NCBI GenBank assembly: GCA_025890175.1
Contig: JANPYM010000001.1
Coordinates: forward strand, 4,510,453-4,574,452
Length of the DNA stretch: 64,000 nt
Source: Ciborinia camelliae
Taxonomy: Eukaryota > Ascomycota > Leotiomycetes > Helotiales > Sclerotiniaceae
Direction of reading: 5' to 3'
Shown here: piece after piece, positions 46,708 to 60,696 of the stretch
Position numbering within the stretch: the stretch's first letter is position 1
Layout: every line of letters starts with the position of its first letter
Position numbers and translations under genes: made by a program
The notes under the pieces: model-generated
Database searches by the model: none
The model's input: only the letters and a program-made list of their open reading frames with translations
Told to the model about the DNA's origin: nothing

Positions 46708-48220
46708 TCATTTTTTATGGTACAGTAGGCTAAAGGCTTTAAGCTTACCAATACCAGCTGTTTGAAATCTGAAGTTGGTAGCCATGGTACATCTTGAGTA
46801 CTTCCCGTAAAGGTCACATATCGTACGTTTATAATATAAATGAGTTCCACAACAAAAGTAGCAAGCGTGTCACGGTGTCACCAAGAATGATTGGCGTTGA
46901 AGCTGAATTCTTGAATTCTTCTTCTTGACACATTGAACTACCTACCTAGTACCTCCTACTACTAGAGAAGATGACACCATCATATGTTTCTTCCATGCCG
47001 GGTGATATCTACATATCCTACCTAGAATTTATCTTGTCAGGGAAAGTCAAGCTCTGCAAGATTTTATTCTTAAACAAACTCCTGGTGTTTTTTTCCACGT
47101 TGATCACGTCTATACCCGTCGGACTTGAAAGGGAATTTTTAATCCAATTCTATGGATATGCAAGACAAGGCGAGGCATTTTTCCAGCCTACTCTACTGTA
47201 TACACCCGCCTAAACACGTCTGAATTTTCCACCTGCATGTGGCAGTTTTAACTCCAAACAAACTCCAGCCATTGTATGCCAGCATTTTGAGGCGGATTGT
47301 ATAATGCCTTGCTTACTTCTTTCCAAAAAAAAAATTGAATTTCAATGCTCCCCAGTTTCAATCATATCGGACCACGTCGCTTTCCAGTAAGACAAATTAT
47401 GATTTCTCTGATGAAGATTTAAAAGTTAAGATCTTCAAGTGCGAAAGTGAAGATCGTCATCCGAACAGCAAATATGTCATATCAATCTCGGCGACAGTCT
47501 TCGGGACATTTTGAAGCAGCCACCCGTTGGCTTTTTTAGGCCTGCTGCGTATTTCTCAGGAACCACACGGATGGGCGCTGCTGAAACTATGGGCACAACG
47601 TGATTGTCACTGACACCTTGGGTGGTGCATGAGTGGTCTGATGAGCGAAAGAGAAAATTCGGTATTATTCTGCTCCCTTCATTATCTGAAAGTGGCTAGA
47701 ATGATGATAACCACGATCCTCATCGAGGTGGAGTCGGAAAGAAAAAGATAATGCAGGCCCTAACATGTTCTACTTCCTCGATTTGAGACTCGGGAGTCGG
47801 AACCGAATCATTCTATGTGTTCAGTGCTCTAGGAAGATAACATCCGAATCTTCACGATGAAATAAGTCAACCTCGATATAGATATCTTGAGATGAATAAC
47901 TCAACACATCCAGACAACTTTCTCATGTTTCTTATGCTGCAAGATGGCCCGCTACAATTTCAACATTGCTTAACTTCATACCGAAAAGTATCTCCAAGCT
48001 TGGTCACAATGCCATAATGATATGCCGGTTAAATCGTTCATCTATTGATGGTTTGATTAGTTTACGGGCCGCGTCTCCTTCAGGACAAAAGAAAAATGGT
48101 ATTATATTGATATCACCATGCATTTACCACCGTAATCCGTAGAACTCCTGTCATTTCCGCTCCACCTACAATCGTTTCTCATCCCTTAACCAAAGAAATT
48201 CATAACCATGATAATCCCAA

Positions 48221-49033
48221 CTAACTCTCACCACTACCCATTTCTCTCCTCATAGCCTGCCTAACCATATCCCCACAAAGCTTCGCTGTCGGATTCGCAC
48301 TAACAGCCAACGCCTTCGCAATCTCATTCCCATACCTCCCACCTGCCATAAAATCCCTCGATGCTGCCTCTTCAAATTCCACCGTCTTCCACCTCGCCTC
48401 TCTCCTCCTCTCATCAATCCTCACACTTGCTTCAGGGTCAGAAGACAGCTCTTTAGCCGATAGATGATACAAAGCACCTCGTTGCGTTAATGCCTGTGAA
48501 AGAGTTTTCGCTGCTTGAGGCGATATTGATGCCCATGGTGTCTTGGGTGCTAAAAGAGAGATTGCCCTGTCGAGATCGGATAATGCGTTGGACGAGGCAA
48601 GCTTTATGGTTGTCTCAGATGCTTCCATGTCCAAAGGTACGTTTACATCAGTTCCGGTTCCCTTGGGAGAGGATATTTTCACCAGCATTAAATCGCCATA
48701 AATCCGACGCAATGCTTGTGCTCTATTATTCCTCGCGCTAGCATAATTAGGATATTCGTCGATCAAATCATGTAAACTCTGAACACAAATTTGATATTGA
48801 GATAAAGGCGAAAGTTCAGTTAGAGGTTTCAACCCCGCGACTTGGAGTTCTACATCTTGCATCGAGAGAATAATATCTCTTTCTCGTTGCGCAATTTCTT
48901 GGTATGTAGAGGAATTGGTAATATGCGGATCTTTTGGAAGCGAATCATCGATAAGGAGAGGATTTGAGGGACCTGATTCTGGATCCTTTATTTTCTCGAG
49001 GACTTCGAGATCGTGTCTTGTGAGTGTTGCCAT
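48221..49033 (-). CDS. TTC36-type tetratricopeptide repeat protein
   Basis: A single-exon gene of 270 residues, with the start at the only suitable ATG. TPR-like helices are seen around 80-113 (QSLHDLIDEYPNYASARNNR), in the block SALSDLDRAISLL, and in QALTQRGALYHL. The conserved C-terminal motif NPTAKLCGDMV resembles the NPYAALCN segment of animal TTC36, as does the block FEEAASRDF just before it. The protein is longer than animal TTC36 (under 200 residues) because of a 45-residue polar N-terminus and a loop around 115-140. It is probably cytosolic and acts by binding a partner. Its neighbour, in divergent orientation 914 bp away, is 4-hydroxyphenylpyruvate dioxygenase. Mammalian TTC36 is reported to bind and stabilise that same enzyme (HPD), which suggests a role in tyrosine breakdown here. 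That role is inference; the family call is fairly firm. Confidence 0.9.
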   Translation of the reverse strand: MATLTRHDLEVLEKIKDPESGPSNPLLIDDSLPKDPHITNSSTYQEIAQRERDIILSMQDVELQVAGLKPLTELSPLSQYQICVQSLHDLIDEYPNYASARNNRAQALRRIYGDLMLVKISSPKGTGTDVNVPLDMEASETTIKLASSNALSDLDRAISLLAPKTPWASISPQAAKTLSQALTQRGALYHLSAKELSSDPEASVRIDERRREARWKTVEFEEAASRDFMAGGRYGNEIAKALAVSANPTAKLCGDMVRQAMRREMGSGES

Positions 49034-49947
49034 TTTTTTATAAATAAAATTGTGTGTAAGTTATGATCTTGAAGTTTTGTTGTATACAGAAAGAAGATTA
49101 TCAATGAAGAAACTAATAAACCAAAATTTATTCAATTATTGCAATCGATCGAGATCATAATAAAATGCAGAAGGCCGTACATACCGTTTCGAATTCGGTG
49201 TAACATAAGCGTGACCAGCGGTTTTTCCAATTCCGCCATGGCTTTAGCGAAAAAAGGCATTTAAGCCGAAAACAGCCGGTTATAACCCGCGCGGAATGAA
49301 AATGGGATGCCTTCCATTACCTTATCAGCCATCCGCACCCTAAATTTTTAACGACCTTCCAAAAGCAAAACCAGGCCAAAGAAGTGTGAAGATGTGTGTA
49401 TGGCGACTCGGTTTAGTTCCTGTTCGTTCTTGCACGTTCATTAGTCAGTGAATGAAGAAGTTTCATTGATCCATTTGGTTTCAATTTATTATGCCGTCAT
49501 TCTTACTTAGGTATGTTTCCGTATGGCTAGCTTTACGGCTTTATGGCTTAGTCCGCCATATACCGAGAGGTTATCAATACGGTATCATAGATTCAATATA
49601 TAATATCATAAGAGGAGCCGATGGAAGTCCAGAGCAGAGTTAACTTCTACCTTCCTCAAACATCTATCTACCTTCCCTTTGTTACCACCTACTAGTTAAG
49701 TTTGACTCACTTCACAAACCTATCTATCTATCTACTAGGTATCTCTACAAGCAAAGTTTGCATTAGACAAACTACAGCATCTTGATTCTTGAAGTCGTTT
49801 CCAATTATTTAAAGTCGTGATTGACCCTTCCAACCTATCTATCTACTGGATATCAATCTCACGCACATCTAGAGGAATCTAACCTCTCTCCCTCTCTTAC
49901 CATTCATTTACCTATCCCCTTCACACACATATAAATACACCTAAATC
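49034..49947. promoter_or_regulatory. bidirectional promoter region, TTC36-like / HPPD
   Basis: 914 bp between two divergent start codons. The HPPD side has a long C/T-rich leader (about 49830-49945) typical of fungal transcripts. No open frame of interest lies within. Shared control of both genes is inferred from the layout. Confidence 0.5.
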
Positions 49948-51288
<1,341 letters not shown>

Positions 51289-52052
51289 GTGGGTGGGTGG
51301 GTGGTGTGTTGGGAAGATAAGCGGGGTTAGACTGTGGAGGGGGACTTTTGCATTGCATATATGGTTAACGGGATACGGCGGCAGGGATACCAAGAGGAGT
51401 GAATATTGCATACACCACCACCAACGATGGTCACGAGCAAAGTAGATGGGCTACTTTTGCTACGTATTGAGTTTTCCTGAATAAGGAGTCATAGCGAATA
51501 CACAAATCAATTGCATACATACAGCAAACATATATCCTAGTACACTAGCCATCGTGATATATATCTAAGGTTAGTTCTGCCCATCTCAATGGTAAAGTAG
51601 GGATTTGAGTCTGTATTGTTTAATGTCATATATTAACCATCTTCTCATTATTTTCGCATTGGACATGCCCCCTCTCAACCGCCTTGATCTCAATTACTCG
51701 CCCACAAACATAAATGCACACATCCCTCCAGGAAACATTTTAGTACAATACAAACATATAATATAACATCAGAACCTTGCAGAATGAGTTTGGTGAGAGA
51801 CAAAAAATCAAGATTTTGTTACACATATGTATCTGTCCAGTAAAGTAGAAATCCGTATCAGAATCAGTCACGCCATCCATCTTGCTATGCAAATTTTTGC
51901 CCCCTTTCCAGATATCCCTTTCCCCATCCCATTCCCACAAGATAAGATTGCCAACCGACTATCCATTCATCCATCCCCAACTTTTAGATATTGCATCCCC
52001 ATACATAAAGGATTGCGATATCCCACCATCTCCGCCCCCTCTAAATGCCCGT
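51289..52052. other. convergent intergenic region
   Basis: 764 bp between the stop codons of hppD and the mannosyltransferase gene. Terminators are expected; no gene is seen. Confidence 0.6.
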
Positions 52053-54512
52053 CTAATCCGTAACTCTCCAACTCTCAAACCACTTCAACCTGGAATATTC
52101 CTTATTGGGCCCCACCATACCCCACGAAATGGGCATAAAGAAGATATAAAGCGCAATAGTCAAGCCATACAAGACACCATAAATAGAATATTGTAAAGTC
52201 TTCACCTGATTCCTCAACATCCAATCCGAGCAGAAACCAAAAGTCAAGATGGCGAAATAGAGAGCTGGGTAGTAATGATGAACGTAAGTTACACGAGCCA
52301 TGGCAACAAATGGCATATAATGGAGGAACCATCCGAGAACTGGGTATAAACCAGCATAATGAATTTGGTCGATCTCGTTTTGTTTGAGCTCGTCGTATCC
52401 GCGTTGCCATCTGATGAGGTACCAGAGAACAAGGAGACCGAGGACACCAAGGGAGGCTGTGGAACCCCAGTATATGAGAGGATTTCCTAGGAGGAAATAT
52501 TTGACAATAGTGTCATCCCATCCACACATTCTTAATCCTACGTTGAGAATTGGCCATTGCCAAAAGTAAGAAGCTAGGTCATCCTGCTTGTCGGGATCTG
52601 GTACAAGTGCGTTATTCGAAGTCATCATGGCAACATTCAAATGAATGAAGTCGTGAATGAAAGGAGACTTATAAGCTCCAGCATCAGCAGCAGGTACTAT
52701 AAATCTGGTCAGTAGAGTCTTCATTAATCGATTTGATTAACATACATTTCTCGTTCCAGTGGGCTTCTACGTTCCAGTGAGTGTAAACGTCCTTGGGATT
52801 ATTGTCCTTGGTGCAAGTGACTTCGATTTGCTTGAAACCCCATTGTGGCAAGTTAACGTTACCAGCTCGCAAGTAGCATCCTAAACTTGTGTGCTTAAGC
52901 CTGAAAGAAGTAGTCAATGTCCTAATTTTGCTTCGATCGTTTGAGGAAACATCCTTGACAACTTCCATAGTCCAGTGATCTTTGTCATCACCAACAGTGG
53001 TGTTTCCGTAACACGAGACTTCCCTATCGGCCTTGGTAACAGGTGCTGATACCTCATGTGAGTGAAGGTTGCGGCCAGTTTGTGAATGAACGAAGCGCAG
53101 AACATCACCATCGGCAACATATCTAAGTGGTGCCTCTGGGTCAAGTTCTGGCTGAGAACGATTAGGATAGAACCACCATTCGTTGTTAGCATCTTTGTGG
53201 TGGTAGCAAGTAATTTGTTGTTGATTGGATCCTTCAGGATAGGTCTGAATGTGGGAGTGAAGAAGACCACCACCGTATCCCATATTCTTAATGGTAGCTC
53301 GAGATCCATAGGCAATTTCAAGTGGACTGTCCTTTCCAACTTCGGTTCCCTTCAGATTGGCCTGGAATAAGGAGCTCATTTGAGCATCACCGGGCCCACT
53401 GTTTTCCAAAATGGCGAAGTGGAGAGCAAAGGAGAACATGTAAACGAGTACGGGAATGACTATCAGAGCAAGTACTCTGATACCAAGATGCGCTGCAAGC
53501 TCGACCTAAAGATATGTTAGCAAGGGAACAAACCATCCGAGAAGTTGGACCTGAGTTACCTTTGGCATTTTGGTATTGCCAAACTTATTCCACAAATCCT
53601 CAATTGTGTAAATTCCAACCATGGCCGTGCAGAAAAGACCAACCATCTTTACACTGCAAACACATCCAATGCTTAAACCAGTCAAGATGAGCCAAGTGAA
53701 CCATTCAGCAGTCCAACTTTGCTTTTGAAGATTGTGGAATCTAGCCCAGCAGAGAACTGTCGTGAATGTAAAGCATAAGAGCATAGAGTCCAAGAGAATG
53801 AAGCGACTGATTGTGGTGTAGGAGTTTTCGCACAAAACCATCAATGTAACGAACCATACAGCTGGTCTCTTGAAGTTCAATTCGCGAGCAGTGAAGTAGG
53901 CCAATGGGATTGTGACGGCACCGAAGAAGGCATTGAAGGAACGCATAAAGGTGTAGTTGACTTCCTCGGGGTATTGTTCTCCAGACTTGAATTCGAAAGA
54001 GCCATTGTAACCTGCGAGATATCCGGAAAGGCCAACCAGCATCTTTCCGAGAGGGGGGTGGACATCGAAGTAGAATTCTCTTTTGATGTAGTGAGATCCA
54101 AATTTTCCAAAACTGTATCCGACATGATCAGTCCACAATATCCGAGCCATGAAAATAAAGAACATGCTTACTGGGCTTCATCCCAAGTAACAATAGGGGA
54201 AAGGCCGATCTTGTATAATCTCGTGAAGAATGCAAATATAGTGAAAACCAATGGTGCAATTAAGAACTCCCACTCGTCGAGGAACTGTATTATAGAATTC
54301 TGTCCCTGTTATTTAATTTTATTAGTTGATTATTCTCAAAAGAATCGAGGAAAAGCCACATAAGACTTGCTAACCTTCTTGACTTGTTTCTTCTTGTCAT
54401 CTATCTCCACGGCGTCTACAAGGCTGCTACCATTGGATGATGGTACATTGCGTCGACGAGTTGTTTGAGTATGGTCTGCGCCCGAAGCAACAGCCGCTTT
54501 GTCTGAAGCCAT
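52053..54512 (-). CDS. pmt2: protein O-mannosyltransferase, PMT2 type
   Basis: Five exons (54512-54375, 54305-54172, 54112-53560, 53505-52746, 52696-52053) join in frame to 742 residues; the introns are 69, 59, 54 and 49 nt. It is an ER membrane enzyme that moves mannose from dolichyl-phosphate-mannose to Ser/Thr of secretory proteins. Seen are a polar N-terminus, the first membrane helix (about 61-75), the catalytic loop with TWD88E89AHFGKFGSHY restored across intron 2, FDVHPPLGKMLVG, several helices, and the lumenal MIR region (about 330-505, with LLHSHIQTYPEGSNQQ and VRFVHSQTGRNLHSHE-type repeats). HWNEK follows, then hydrophobic C-terminal helices. SFEFKSGEQYP and the overall length favour the PMT2 subfamily, which works as a heterodimer with a PMT1 partner; that partner is not in this window. 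Loss of PMTs usually weakens the cell wall. Confidence 0.95.
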
Positions 54513-55568
54513 CTCGAATATCTGCGAGAGTCTCTGAAGAGAGAAGCTTCCTCCCTTCCTAGTACGTACCTCCCAAAGTAACTTTCAAAATCTTATGATC
54601 TGCAGTCGATGGCAGCTTAAAGTTCGTGGCCCGGGGTCAATGTAGCTGTTGACTGTCCCGATGTCGAGAGTCGAGAGTTAAGAGTCGAGGCTCGCAAACT
54701 TAAAGAGTGTCCAGGGAATGAATGTGAAAGAATTAAAGAAGAAACAAACTAATTAATAAAGCCTTGCATCCCTCAGCAGATTTTAGGGGTACGAAGTAGA
54801 ATTTGTAGATGAAGGGGAGGAATGGGAAGGGGAAGGGGAAGGGGAAAGTAAAAGACGTAATCCCTTAAGAAGTTTGTAAGGTTAAAAAGGAGTTAAGCTT
54901 TATTAAGACTTAGAGATTACCTACACTAAAAGTACCTACCTACCTACCTACCTAGGTACTTCTACTCTAGTAATAATAAAGTCTACCCGGTAGGTAAACT
55001 GACTTAATTAGGGTATCAACTAGTAATAATTCTATACCTGTACCTAGTAACTTGTAAGACTGTTATAAGTCTACCTTGCTTGAAATCAATTGGGGGGAAT
55101 CTAAATTTAGTGCTCCTATAGAACATATACCCGAAATCTGTCCCTTCTAAGGTGGGGCTTACGAGGCTGAAGCAAAAGCAAGTTGTTAATTAAAATTACC
55201 TCCTCGAGTAGTTGAGTGGGCAATTTATATTCCCTAGGAGGTATTTTCTATTTGGGGATCTAGGGAGGTAGGTACGTATCCAATTATTCCTCGTGATTTT
55301 GTTTACCTAGGTAAGTACTAAAGTATATTTCTACCTCAGGTACAATAAAGCTTCACAAGGGCACACGTTCTACCTTTCTAAGGTTGCTTTCAGTCTCTTG
55401 GGTATAAATGGTAAAATGCGTCCCTAGCAATTGAAAATAATCTACATATCCCGATAAATTCACTTCTATGTGCTCTATATGGCACTGGTATTACACTCTC
55501 TCCCTCGACCTTCCATATACGCCCGCTTGTTGCTAATTCCAATCTAATATCCTATCAAATAACACCGC
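54513..55568. other. intergenic region between pmt2 promoter and transporter terminator
   Basis: 1.06 kb with a GGGAAG repeat (54812-54847), a TACC tract near 54940 and many TACCTAGGTA-like steps. No gene is seen. Confidence 0.55.
54812..54847. repeat. (GGGAAG)n repeat
   Basis: About five copies of GGGAAG/GGGGAA, all purine on the plus strand, in the pmt2 upstream region. Confidence 0.75.
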
Positions 55569-57480
55569 TCATTCCTCGTCTTGATCTAATGGCTTATACT
55601 TTCCACTTTTGATGCTATCCCCTTCGCCCTTATTTCTGTTCACCATACGTGAAATCCAACCTCCGACACCTTCTCCCGACTCTTCATCTGCCCCGTATTG
55701 AGGCCTTCCATTAACAATCGAAACATTGGGCGGGTCGATATCAAGACCCGGAATGGCACTTGAAGGTCCAATACCATTCGGACCCCCATATCCACGTCTC
55801 AGGTCAACAGAAGGGACAGGCGAACTGATGCCCATCAATGAACCACTCTCGGCTCTGGTTGCAGGCGTGGGCATTGCTGTGGTCGCGTCACCAAAGATCA
55901 TGTCCATATCTTCCAATCTTACACCGGCCGTCTCAGGATAAATGAAGTATACTACAAATTGTTAGATTTTGAACATGTGGAGGAACGGCAGTAGTCTTAC
56001 CAACAACAAAACTCGTTGCACAGAAAAAGGCATGAACTAAATATAAACGCCATTGGATTACTTCTTGCAGGATAGGCGTCATTTCTCCTACGAGCCAATT
56101 GAAAGCCCAGTTCGTAGCGGTTGACAGACTGGCTCCTTTGGATCGAATGCTGAGGGGGAGAATCTCGGGTGGGTAAAGCCATGGGATTGGGCCCCAGCTA
56201 AATCCAAAAGCTCCATTGTATATCATGACAAATATGACAACCAAGGTAGGTGTAGCTCGTATGTCCAAGAATAGGAAATAAGAGATAGCGGATAGGGATA
56301 TAACCATAGCGATTGCACCACTCAGTAGAATGAAGCGTCGGCCCCAGCGATCTACGAGATACCATGGCGGTATGGTACACAAGAAGTATGTAATAGCATT
56401 TATGCCTGTCATCAAAATTGCCTGACGACCAACCCAGCCTGCGGATTCAAAGACAAGTGGAGCATAGTATGAAATGACGTTGATGCCGTTGAGTTGGGCG
56501 AAAGCCTGCGCCGACATTGCGATGAAGACTCGAGTACGATATCGTCGAAACATATCCTTGTAAGATTTCTCACCCTCCTGGCGAGCCATCAAGACATTCA
56601 TCTTGATTTCCCGATATTCCTCTCGTGCCTTCTGATTATGAATATCACCACCGCCATAAAGGTTGGCAATAACTACCATACCTTCTTCATCGTGGTCATT
56701 ATCCAAAAGCCATCTAATTGGGATCATTAGTAGCACGCATATTTTAGGAAACGAAGAATGCATACCTTGGTGACTCGACAATGATCAAACTTCCGACACC
56801 CAAGAGTGCACCCATGACGCATTGCATCAGTAGAGGTATTCTCCATGACATGTTTCCCTTGATAAAACTGCAGAAATAATCCACCCATACAGAAGTTGCA
56901 TATCCTGTGATATTGCCCGAGAATTCGATACATGCAAGCTTTCCGCGGTTGTGTGGAGGTGATATCTCGGATTGGTATATGGGCACGATCGTTGACAACA
57001 TACCAACACCGACACCTGCAATGATACGACCAAGAAGCATCATAGGCATGCCAGTAGCCAATGTCTGAAGTGCACCCCCAACGAAGAAGATGCAGGACCC
57101 ATATAAAATTGTCTTTCTCCGCCCTATTATATCACCGACCTTCCCAACGACTAGGGATGAAATAAATGCACCGATTTCCAAGATAGCAACCATGGTACCG
57201 ACCTCGGCTCGAGAAGGTTGATTGAAATAATCCTTGAAGTCAGGACCACTATGAGGCAATTAGCCAAGAAGTGGAAATCCAAGTAGGTAGAATAATACAT
57301 ACGTGATAATGCCAGACATAACTCCTTGATCATATCCAAATAAAAACACACCTAATGATACAAAAATACTAGTAAAATACCTGCCTCATCATCAGCTCTA
57401 AACGCAGAGTATATCAATCAAGGTCCTTACACTAATGGCCGGCCTGTCAGGCCGTGCATCTGCCTCTCACCTCCCGCCAT
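55569..57480 (-). CDS. MFS sugar porter (hexose-type transporter)
   Basis: Five exons (57480-57431, 57368-57303, 57248-56766, 56713-56001, 55951-55569) join in frame to 564 residues. Sugar-porter motifs appear in order: GYDQGVMSG in helix 1, VGDIIGRR, GRIIAGVGVGM, PIYQSEISPPHNRGK, ESPRWLL (across intron 3), QLNGINVISYY, VDRWGRR, PWLYPPEILPLSIRSKG and YPETAGVRLEDMD (across intron 4). Twelve helices are expected in the plasma membrane; the substrate is probably a hexose or similar sugar by proton symport. The C-terminal tail of about 110 residues is polar. The start is uncertain. The ATG at 57480 is the only one in frame, yet the frame stays open to about 57970 and encodes conserved-looking sequence (EIPDPGPRRISRTEHILAAV) just before it. 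The true start may therefore lie in an upstream exon. Confidence 0.88.
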
Positions 57481-57970
57481 GACTGCGGCTAGAATATGCT
57501 CAGTTCGACTTATTCGTCGAGGGCCAGGATCTGGAATTTCGATATCCTCTTTAACAAGTCCAGGATTGTAGTGCTTCTCCTGTTTGCCGTTGGTATCGTC
57601 GTTATACCGAACCCTTTTTCTTTTCTGCCTCTTGGAAGAACCACCAAAAACCTCTTCGTCGAGGGATGCTCGTAATCGAATTTGTAACGGGTCTTCCTCG
57701 TCTGCAAGTTGCTCTGCGAGATCACCTGTGTCACTCCACGAAAATTCGGAACCAGGTGATGAAGAGCGCGAAAGGGAAGACCGCCGACCCTGCTTCTCGT
57801 CCGAGCCTAGCAGTCCTTGGCTAAGATTCGATCGACCCGCTGTAGACAACGTTCGTAATGGTATGTTCGCAGGGCGACGAGATGATTTTGGGGAAGGAAT
57901 GTTGAAGGTAATTGAGCTGTAGCAGCAGCTCAAACCGTGCGGAGTTGGATAATTGGTGGGGAAAATGTCG
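57481..57970 (-). other. probable N-terminal coding extension of the sugar porter
   Basis: The reading frame of transporter exon 1 continues upstream for about 160 codons with no stop and no ATG. It holds a serine-rich part, an acidic block (LAEQLADEEDPLQ), a basic patch (SSKRQKRKRVRY) and the segment DPGPRRISRTEHILAAV that leads into the transporter. This looks like a real cytosolic N-terminal tail. A start exon may lie further upstream; one candidate ATG is near 58075 with a weak GTGACG donor. Confidence 0.5.
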
Positions 57971-60627
57971 GGGTAGGGTGAAGTTCATGAGATGGCACGT
58001 CACTAACACCGAGACCCTGAATGGCTGTGGTCGATAAATTGTGGACCCCCCGCAGTGAGATGGGTATTCATATGATAAGAAAATGTAACAAAAAGAGATT
58101 CGGTGTCGGTATCTTCCTTTCAATTCGTACTACAGCTTTGTGATTGAATATGATGTTGATTTGGTGATGTCGAAAGAAGGCTATGTGTTGGCGTCCTACT
58201 GATATGGGCGGATGACGACTCACGAGAAGTTTAAGGTACGCGGTCCATAGAACGATCCTGCCAGAGCTGGTACTAAATACTGGGGTACTGATGAGGTGCG
58301 GAGCGCCTTACATTGAGCGGATCACGTGAGATTACCTATTTTCTAATTTTGGACACTTAATAAAGCGTTCTCAAGTTGGGGGATTGAGTAATTAAGAATG
58401 CCCCTTTTCTTTTCATCAATTTATTTGAATGCGCATCAAAATTTCAGCTGCGCCATCAAGATAAGTAAGTAACATGAACTTCCAAATTCATTTATTACTC
58501 CCGCCGCAAACCAAATATCACCCCATTAAAGATTGTACTCCCTTAGGTTGAAATGGGTCAACCCAAACAGCATTATTAGTTACCAATCTTTACATACCTA
58601 TTAGCTCGAACATATCAATCTGTCCAATCAAGTCATATCTTATCGAGCATTTATAGAATCTCAAGCGTCAGTGAATGAGTATCACTTCGCGATTTCTTTT
58701 CTCCATCGATAATCATGTGGACAACGGGGGTATTCATCTTGATAAGCCAGACACATACGATGCGAAATCACAGTCATGGGTCTCTGTCTCCTGATAATCA
58801 AAGGAAGAGTACACAAATGATTACCCATACCTCGATCAAGACTCGAAGAGAAAAGCACCAAATCTACAATGACCTAAATCTACTCCTTTCCCTTTATTAC
58901 TCTATTTTGTTAAGGCGTTGTAATTTTTATCAGTATCGGTAAAGCAGTAGTTGGCATACAGGCTACTATTTGTATACCTCCCCAGCTGAATATGGAATTT
59001 GGATGTCGGATATCACGAAAAGAGCATTCGACCGAACTGTATGGATGAGAAGAATCCGTTCTACCCAGGGTTTCTGACAGTCAGGACACTGATGGGAACA
59101 AACCTTGGGCCATAAAAAGATATTCCTGAATCTATCTGGCACATTGGATAATTCAAGTTATTGAAATGTTTGGAATATTCAATCAACTTGCTTCGAATAC
59201 CAAGTCCATTCAGAATATCGGGCGATATTCAAAGGTTCGTAGCCTTTCGAATAGTGGTAGTTTTCGGAAACCATTGGACATATTGTATCTGTCAGAGACA
59301 ACCTCTCATGCAGGGGTTGAGTATAAGTATTGAAGGCCAGAGACACTTTTTTCTCCTGGGTCCAATGCCTTCTTACTGTACCTATCGTATACTTTAAAAT
59401 CGAGAATTATGACCAGTATTCTCATATCATAGAGTTGATCAGAATGAAGGTAGGAATGATCATCACGTGGAGACCCTCCTTGGGAACTCGAGGGGCTTGG
59501 GAGACACATAAGGCTTTCGTTGATAATGGCATCACCGAAGCTGAAGCAAAGAGGTCAGAATTTCTTTCCGGTCCCGCAGCGAGCTCTCCCCTAGATTCCA
59601 ATGGAGCCAAAAACAACTGAGAGATTATTGGGCTGGAAGGTAAGATTTTTTGCAAGAAGGAAGATTCGCCAGAGAGCAAAAGGTACATGCTCTAACAATC
59701 CTCGACTTCCGTGAAGAATATCGAGGGCCCAGGCATCCTCCTGGGACCTCACATTTATATCTCTTTACTCGCATTATTTGCAAAATATTTAGTGATATTC
59801 AGGAATGCACTTGTTAGACCTGTCAACTGTCCAGTTTTATCACAATGCGAGTTGTGTTGAAACTTGGCTAGAGTAAGAATTGTGATGTTTAGTGTAACCT
59901 TCCGGAAAGCCTGTTTTTCCAATGTGCTTTCTCATATTCAATATAACTGCTAGGTAGACATCGAATGCACGAACAAATGCCATCGGAATCCTGCTCTTGC
60001 ATTAACCAACCGTTGTCGCGAAAACACTTAACTTATTAAGTTAAATAGATAAAGCTTTCGAAGAAGAGCCATGCAGGCGCTTATCGTAGAGGAATTCATA
60101 GATCCCACCAAATGCCGCACCAGTAGCAATTCGTTCCAGCAGTCCTTCGCATCCTCATTGCCGAGATGAAAAATGCAAACATCACCTGCATTCGAAGATA
60201 AATTTGATTCAACAAGGGAAATCCAGCCTCCTCTCTTATTGGTACCTGTGTACTCGTACTCCGTACCCCCAACGAGACAAAATCGATGAAATCATTGTAA
60301 CAAAGGATTAGCGTATCAAGTAAGGACAAGTTTTCCCTTTCCGATAATTCGTGATTTCTGGTACTTCGCGATTCGTGACAATGACAATGGCATATCTAAT
60401 ACATACATTCTCTTTACCCGTCCCTTTCCCAGTCAAACCTACCTCCTAGATAGTAACCCTCATCACAGACTCACAGAGTCACAGTGGATGGAGGTTGAAA
60501 ATATATTTTGTAAGTTGTACAAGTGTAAGATGTAATCTCCGACCAATTTTTGAACTTTCAACAGACTCAAGAATCAAGGAGATTCTTCTGGTGAGTTACT
60601 CCAAGGTGCTGTGCATAAAATGAAATT

Positions 60628-60664
60628 GGTGGTCACTGGTCACTCACTGGTCACTCACTGGTGA
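60628..60664. repeat. TCACTGG tandem repeat
   Basis: Three to four copies of (TCAC)TCACTGG just upstream of a TATA box at 60697. Confidence 0.7.
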
Positions 60665-60696
60665 GGGGTGATTTCATTTCGTGGCGATTGCTCCCT

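Larger units (their letters stand above)
41342..48220. other. 6.9 kb gene-free region upstream of veA
   Basis: No convincing gene is seen. The region holds the veA promoter, a C-rich CCCAAT repeat (41974-42024), an ATT repeat (43684-43712), a TACC repeat (44093-44126), AAGCT-type repeats (45204-45285) and a CTTGTCTCGTCTTTT repeat (46664-46707). Open frames of 60-97 codons occur on both strands, but none has a recognisable motif or supporting splice pattern. Confidence 0.5.
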
